Assembly (NCBI GenBank): GCA_964540855.1
Contig: CAZIOI010000034.1
Location: 1-6,511 of the forward strand
Source: CAZIOI01 sp964540855
GTDB taxonomy: Bacteria > Patescibacteriota > UBA1384 > DTJR01
DNA: 6,511 nt
Direction: 5' to 3'
This document shows positions 4,637-6,511 of the stretch, piece after piece; the first letter of the stretch is position 1; every line of letters starts with the position of its first letter. A program made the position numbers and the translations under genes. Below the pieces are notes generated by a model that searched no databases, had not been told where the DNA came from, and was given only the letters and a program-made list of their open reading frames with translations.

Positions 4637-6006
4637 ACAAACAGAGAATAAAGGGTTGCTATACTGGCAACACTCATGAGACCGACCGTTATCCAGCCAA
4701 AAGTCTTGCTGAAAAATCCATTTGAGTGCTCACCCATTATTTTTTTATTACCAGCGATCAGAACGATTAGCGCAAGCGCTACGGGCGCACTAATTCCATT
4801 AAAAACCGCGCTGTAAACCAGAGCCTTTATTGGATCCAGTCCTATAAAATTCATACCCAGGCCCGCTAGCATAGAAATAATGAGGACACCGTAAAAAGCG
4901 TACGCCTGTTTAAGTTTCTTGTTCAGCCCACCACTAAGCCCCAAACCTTCAGAGATAGCATATGAAGCCGAACCAGCCAAAACAGGTACACCCAAGAGAC
5001 CGACGCCGATTATTCCGACCGCAAATAAAAGATAAGCAAAATCTCCGGCAAAGGGTCGAAGCGCAGTAGCGGCTTCTTCGGCAGTATTGACGTTTGTGAT
5101 TCCGGACATATGCAACGTGCCGGCGCAAGCAACAATTATGAAAAACATCGCCAGATTAGAGAGAAACATTCCGGACCAAACATCTGTTCGCATGTCTTTT
5201 ATTTGCTTTTTATCAACTACTTGTCTCGCCTTCAAAGTTGTCTGTCCTGACGTAATCTCCTCTTCCACCTCTTGAGAAGTTTGCCAGAAGAAAAGATATG
5301 GGGATATCGTTGTGCCTAGGATCGCACAAATCAGAATGATTTGTTCTTTGTCTAGGGATATGGAAGGCAATATTGTGCTATGTAAAACCGCGCCCCAATC
5401 TAAACCTTTGATACTTAGTGTCGAAAAAACATACGAAAAGAGCACTAACGCTAGCCATTTTAAGACTTTTGCGTAGTTTTTATATGTCAAAAATATTTCC
5501 AGAAACAAACAGAAAATCGTGTACCCAACGACCAAAACCGCGAAATTAGTTTTTGGCACAAGCAGTTGCGTCGCCTTCGCCATCGCCCCAAGGTCAGCGC
5601 CAATGTTAAAAGAATTTGCCGCAAATAAAAGAAATGCGACCAGATAAAGAACTTTTTTAGAAAAATTTTTCCTGATATTTGCCGCTAGTCCCCTACCCGT
5701 TACCAAACCAATTCTCGCGCACATTTCCTGAACTACCGACATGAGCGGAAAAGTGAAAGCTGAAAGCCAAAGTAGCTGGAAACCATAGCGTGCGCCTGTT
5801 TGAGAATATGTTGCAATACCGGACGGGTCATCGTCAGATGCTCCGGTTGTCAATCCCGGACCCAAAATCTCCCAATATTCCTTTGCCTTTTGTACAGGTT
5901 TATTGGAACTAATAACTTTAGTTGCCCTTTGGGTGGCAGAGATTACGCCGTCTAGAGCCTTTGCCGGCGTCTCAGCGATTTTCTCTACAATCTTGTCTTC
6001 TTGCAC
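4633..6006 (-). CDS. NRAMP-family divalent metal transporter, non-canonical metal site
   Basis: A 457-residue inner-membrane protein of the NRAMP fold, about 11 membrane helices, expected to move divalent cations with a proton or ion gradient. Helix 1 carries GPGLTTGASDDDPSGIATYSQ from about residue 49; helix 6 carries GTTISPYLFF at 231-240. Classical MntH/NRAMP proteins have DPGN in helix 1 and MPH in helix 6. Here these are DPSG (60-63) and SPY (235-237), so the metal-binding Met is Ser and the His is Tyr. This matches a separate bacterial NRAMP branch that I recall with DDDPSGIATYSQ; its ion is not known to me, so mntH is not assigned. An amphipathic Lys-rich extension of about 45 residues precedes helix 1. 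The start is GTG at 6006 with GGAGGGG upstream (GGAGG seven bases away). It is divergent from rubrerythrin and convergent with glutamate dehydrogenase. Confidence 0.9.
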   Translation of the reverse strand: MQEDKIVEKIAETPAKALDGVISATQRATKVISSNKPVQKAKEYWEILGPGLTTGASDDDPSGIATYSQTGARYGFQLLWLSAFTFPLMSVVQEMCARIGLVTGRGLAANIRKNFSKKVLYLVAFLLFAANSFNIGADLGAMAKATQLLVPKTNFAVLVVGYTIFCLFLEIFLTYKNYAKVLKWLALVLFSYVFSTLSIKGLDWGAVLHSTILPSISLDKEQIILICAILGTTISPYLFFWQTSQEVEEEITSGQTTLKARQVVDKKQIKDMRTDVWSGMFLSNLAMFFIIVACAGTLHMSGITNVNTAEEAATALRPFAGDFAYLLFAVGIIGVGLLGVPVLAGSASYAISEGLGLSGGLNKKLKQAYAFYGVLIISMLAGLGMNFIGLDPIKALVYSAVFNGISAPVALALIVLIAGNKKIMGEHSNGFFSKTFGWITVGLMSVASIATLYSLFV

Positions 6007-6061
6007 TTTTTCCCCTCCATTTATTATGATAGATTATCTCATAGGGAAACGTAAAAAACAA
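6001..6061. promoter_or_regulatory. Possible overlapping divergent promoters of transporter and rubrerythrin
   Basis: Minus strand: TTGTTT (6056-6061), 17 bp, GATAAT (6033-6038), predicted start near 6026 and a 20-nt leader containing the GGAGGGG of the transporter (6012-6018). Plus strand: TTGCAC (6001-6006), 18 bp, TATGAT (6025-6030), predicted start near 6037 and a leader of about 35 nt to the rubrerythrin ATG. The -10 boxes are good and the -35 boxes weak. No clear PerR, Fur or MntR palindrome was seen between them. Confidence 0.4.
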
Positions 6062-6071
6062 AAGGAGCTTT

Positions 6072-6511
6072 ATGAAAACGCAAGAGAATTTACTTGCAGC
6101 GATTACCGGAGAGTCGTTAGCAAGAAACAAATATTCTTTTTTTGCGATCAGAGCGCGCAAGGATGGCTATGAAGGGATCGCAAGAATTTTTGAAGAAACT
6201 GCTGCAAATGAAATGGAGCATGCTGAGAGACTGCTGGAGTTTGTCAACGGAAACGTAAGCGCCAGCATCAGAGTCTCGATTGACCACGTTAAACCAACAA
6301 AAGAAAACGTTAAAATTGCCGCCGAGGGTGAAGATCACGAAACCAAAAAAATGTATCCCGAATTTGAAAAAACTGCGATAAACGAAAAACAGTCTCAAAT
6401 TGCCGAGGTATTTAAGGAAATTGGCGAAGTAGAAGAGAAACATCGCGACAGATATCTCGATATTCTAAAACACCTTGAAAACGAAACTTTATTTTCCAGA
6501 GACAAAGAAAT
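6072..6511 (+). CDS. rbr: Rubrerythrin, partial (3' end beyond window)
   Basis: A cytoplasmic diiron protein that reduces hydrogen peroxide. From ATG 6072 the frame stays open to the window end, giving 146 residues. All diiron ligands of the family are present: Glu14 (GESLARNKYSFFA), Glu47 and His50 (NEMEH), Glu87 and Glu90 (GEDHE before MYPEF), Glu121 and His124 (EVEEKHRDRY). The last residues, NETLFSRDKE, match the linker that normally leads into the C-terminal rubredoxin domain with its four Cys, so that domain is expected just outside the window. AAGGAG lies four bases before the ATG. The gene is divergent from the metal transporter across 65 bp, a pairing that would fit shared control of metal and peroxide stress; that is inference. 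Confidence 0.92.
   Translation, partial: MKTQENLLAAITGESLARNKYSFFAIRARKDGYEGIARIFEETAANEMEHAERLLEFVNGNVSASIRVSIDHVKPTKENVKIAAEGEDHETKKMYPEFEKTAINEKQSQIAEVFKEIGEVEEKHRDRYLDILKHLENETLFSRDKE

Noticed and set aside
4655..4671. GTTGC/GCAAC hairpin after glutamate dehydrogenase as a terminator
   Set aside because: The stem is only 5 bp with a 7-nt loop and no T-run, and it lies inside the transporter coding sequence.
5972..6160. Alternative ATG at 6018-6020 opening a minus-strand frame at the transporter start
   Set aside because: It is in a different frame from the transporter and overlaps the rubrerythrin start on the other strand; the GTG at 6006 with GGAGG at 7 bp spacing fits the transporter.

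Overview
The window looks like a compact, moderately AT-rich bacterial genome. Coding density is very high, Shine-Dalgarno sequences are strong (AGGAGG or GGAGG), ATG, GTG and TTG starts are all used, and all reading frames fit standard stop codons. One promoter has bacterial sigma-70 spacing (TTGACA, 17 bp, TACAAT), which argues against an archaeon. The gene styles (a surface protein with a (TP)n stalk, a small XRE regulator next to Hsp20, an SDR, a hexameric-type glutamate dehydrogenase, an NRAMP-related transporter, a rubrerythrin) would suit a candidate-phylum bacterium such as a Patescibacteria/Microgenomates member. That placement is inference and uncertain.

Layout. Positions 1-102 hold no confident gene: a bulged hairpin, then a 12-bp bidirectional terminator. 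From about 3301 down to 103 everything is on the minus strand. A TTG-started secreted/membrane protein (559 aa) is followed 21 bp later by an SDR oxidoreductase (234 aa). After 43 bp comes a reading frame that joins an XRE-type DNA-binding domain to a complete Hsp20 small heat-shock protein. The Hsp20 part has its own ideal ribosome binding site and ATG inside the longer frame, so two proteins may be made from it. The promoter of the fused frame is covered by a near-perfect palindrome spanning -35 to -10, and the predicted transcript start falls on the A of the ATG (leaderless, no Shine-Dalgarno).

At 3386-4636 on the plus strand lies a glutamate dehydrogenase, divergent from the surface-protein gene. 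It meets an NRAMP-family metal transporter (minus strand, 4633-6006) tail to tail, the two TAG stops sharing one CTAG. The transporter is divergent from a rubrerythrin (plus strand, from 6072, cut by the window end) across a 65-bp intergenic region.

Together the region reads as a stress and metabolism neighbourhood: protein-folding stress (Hsp20), peroxide/iron handling (rubrerythrin with a divalent-metal transporter), nitrogen metabolism (glutamate dehydrogenase), and an envelope protein co-directional with a redox enzyme. The most unusual item is the self-contained repressor-chaperone gene, with nested start, overlapping operator and leaderless promoter.
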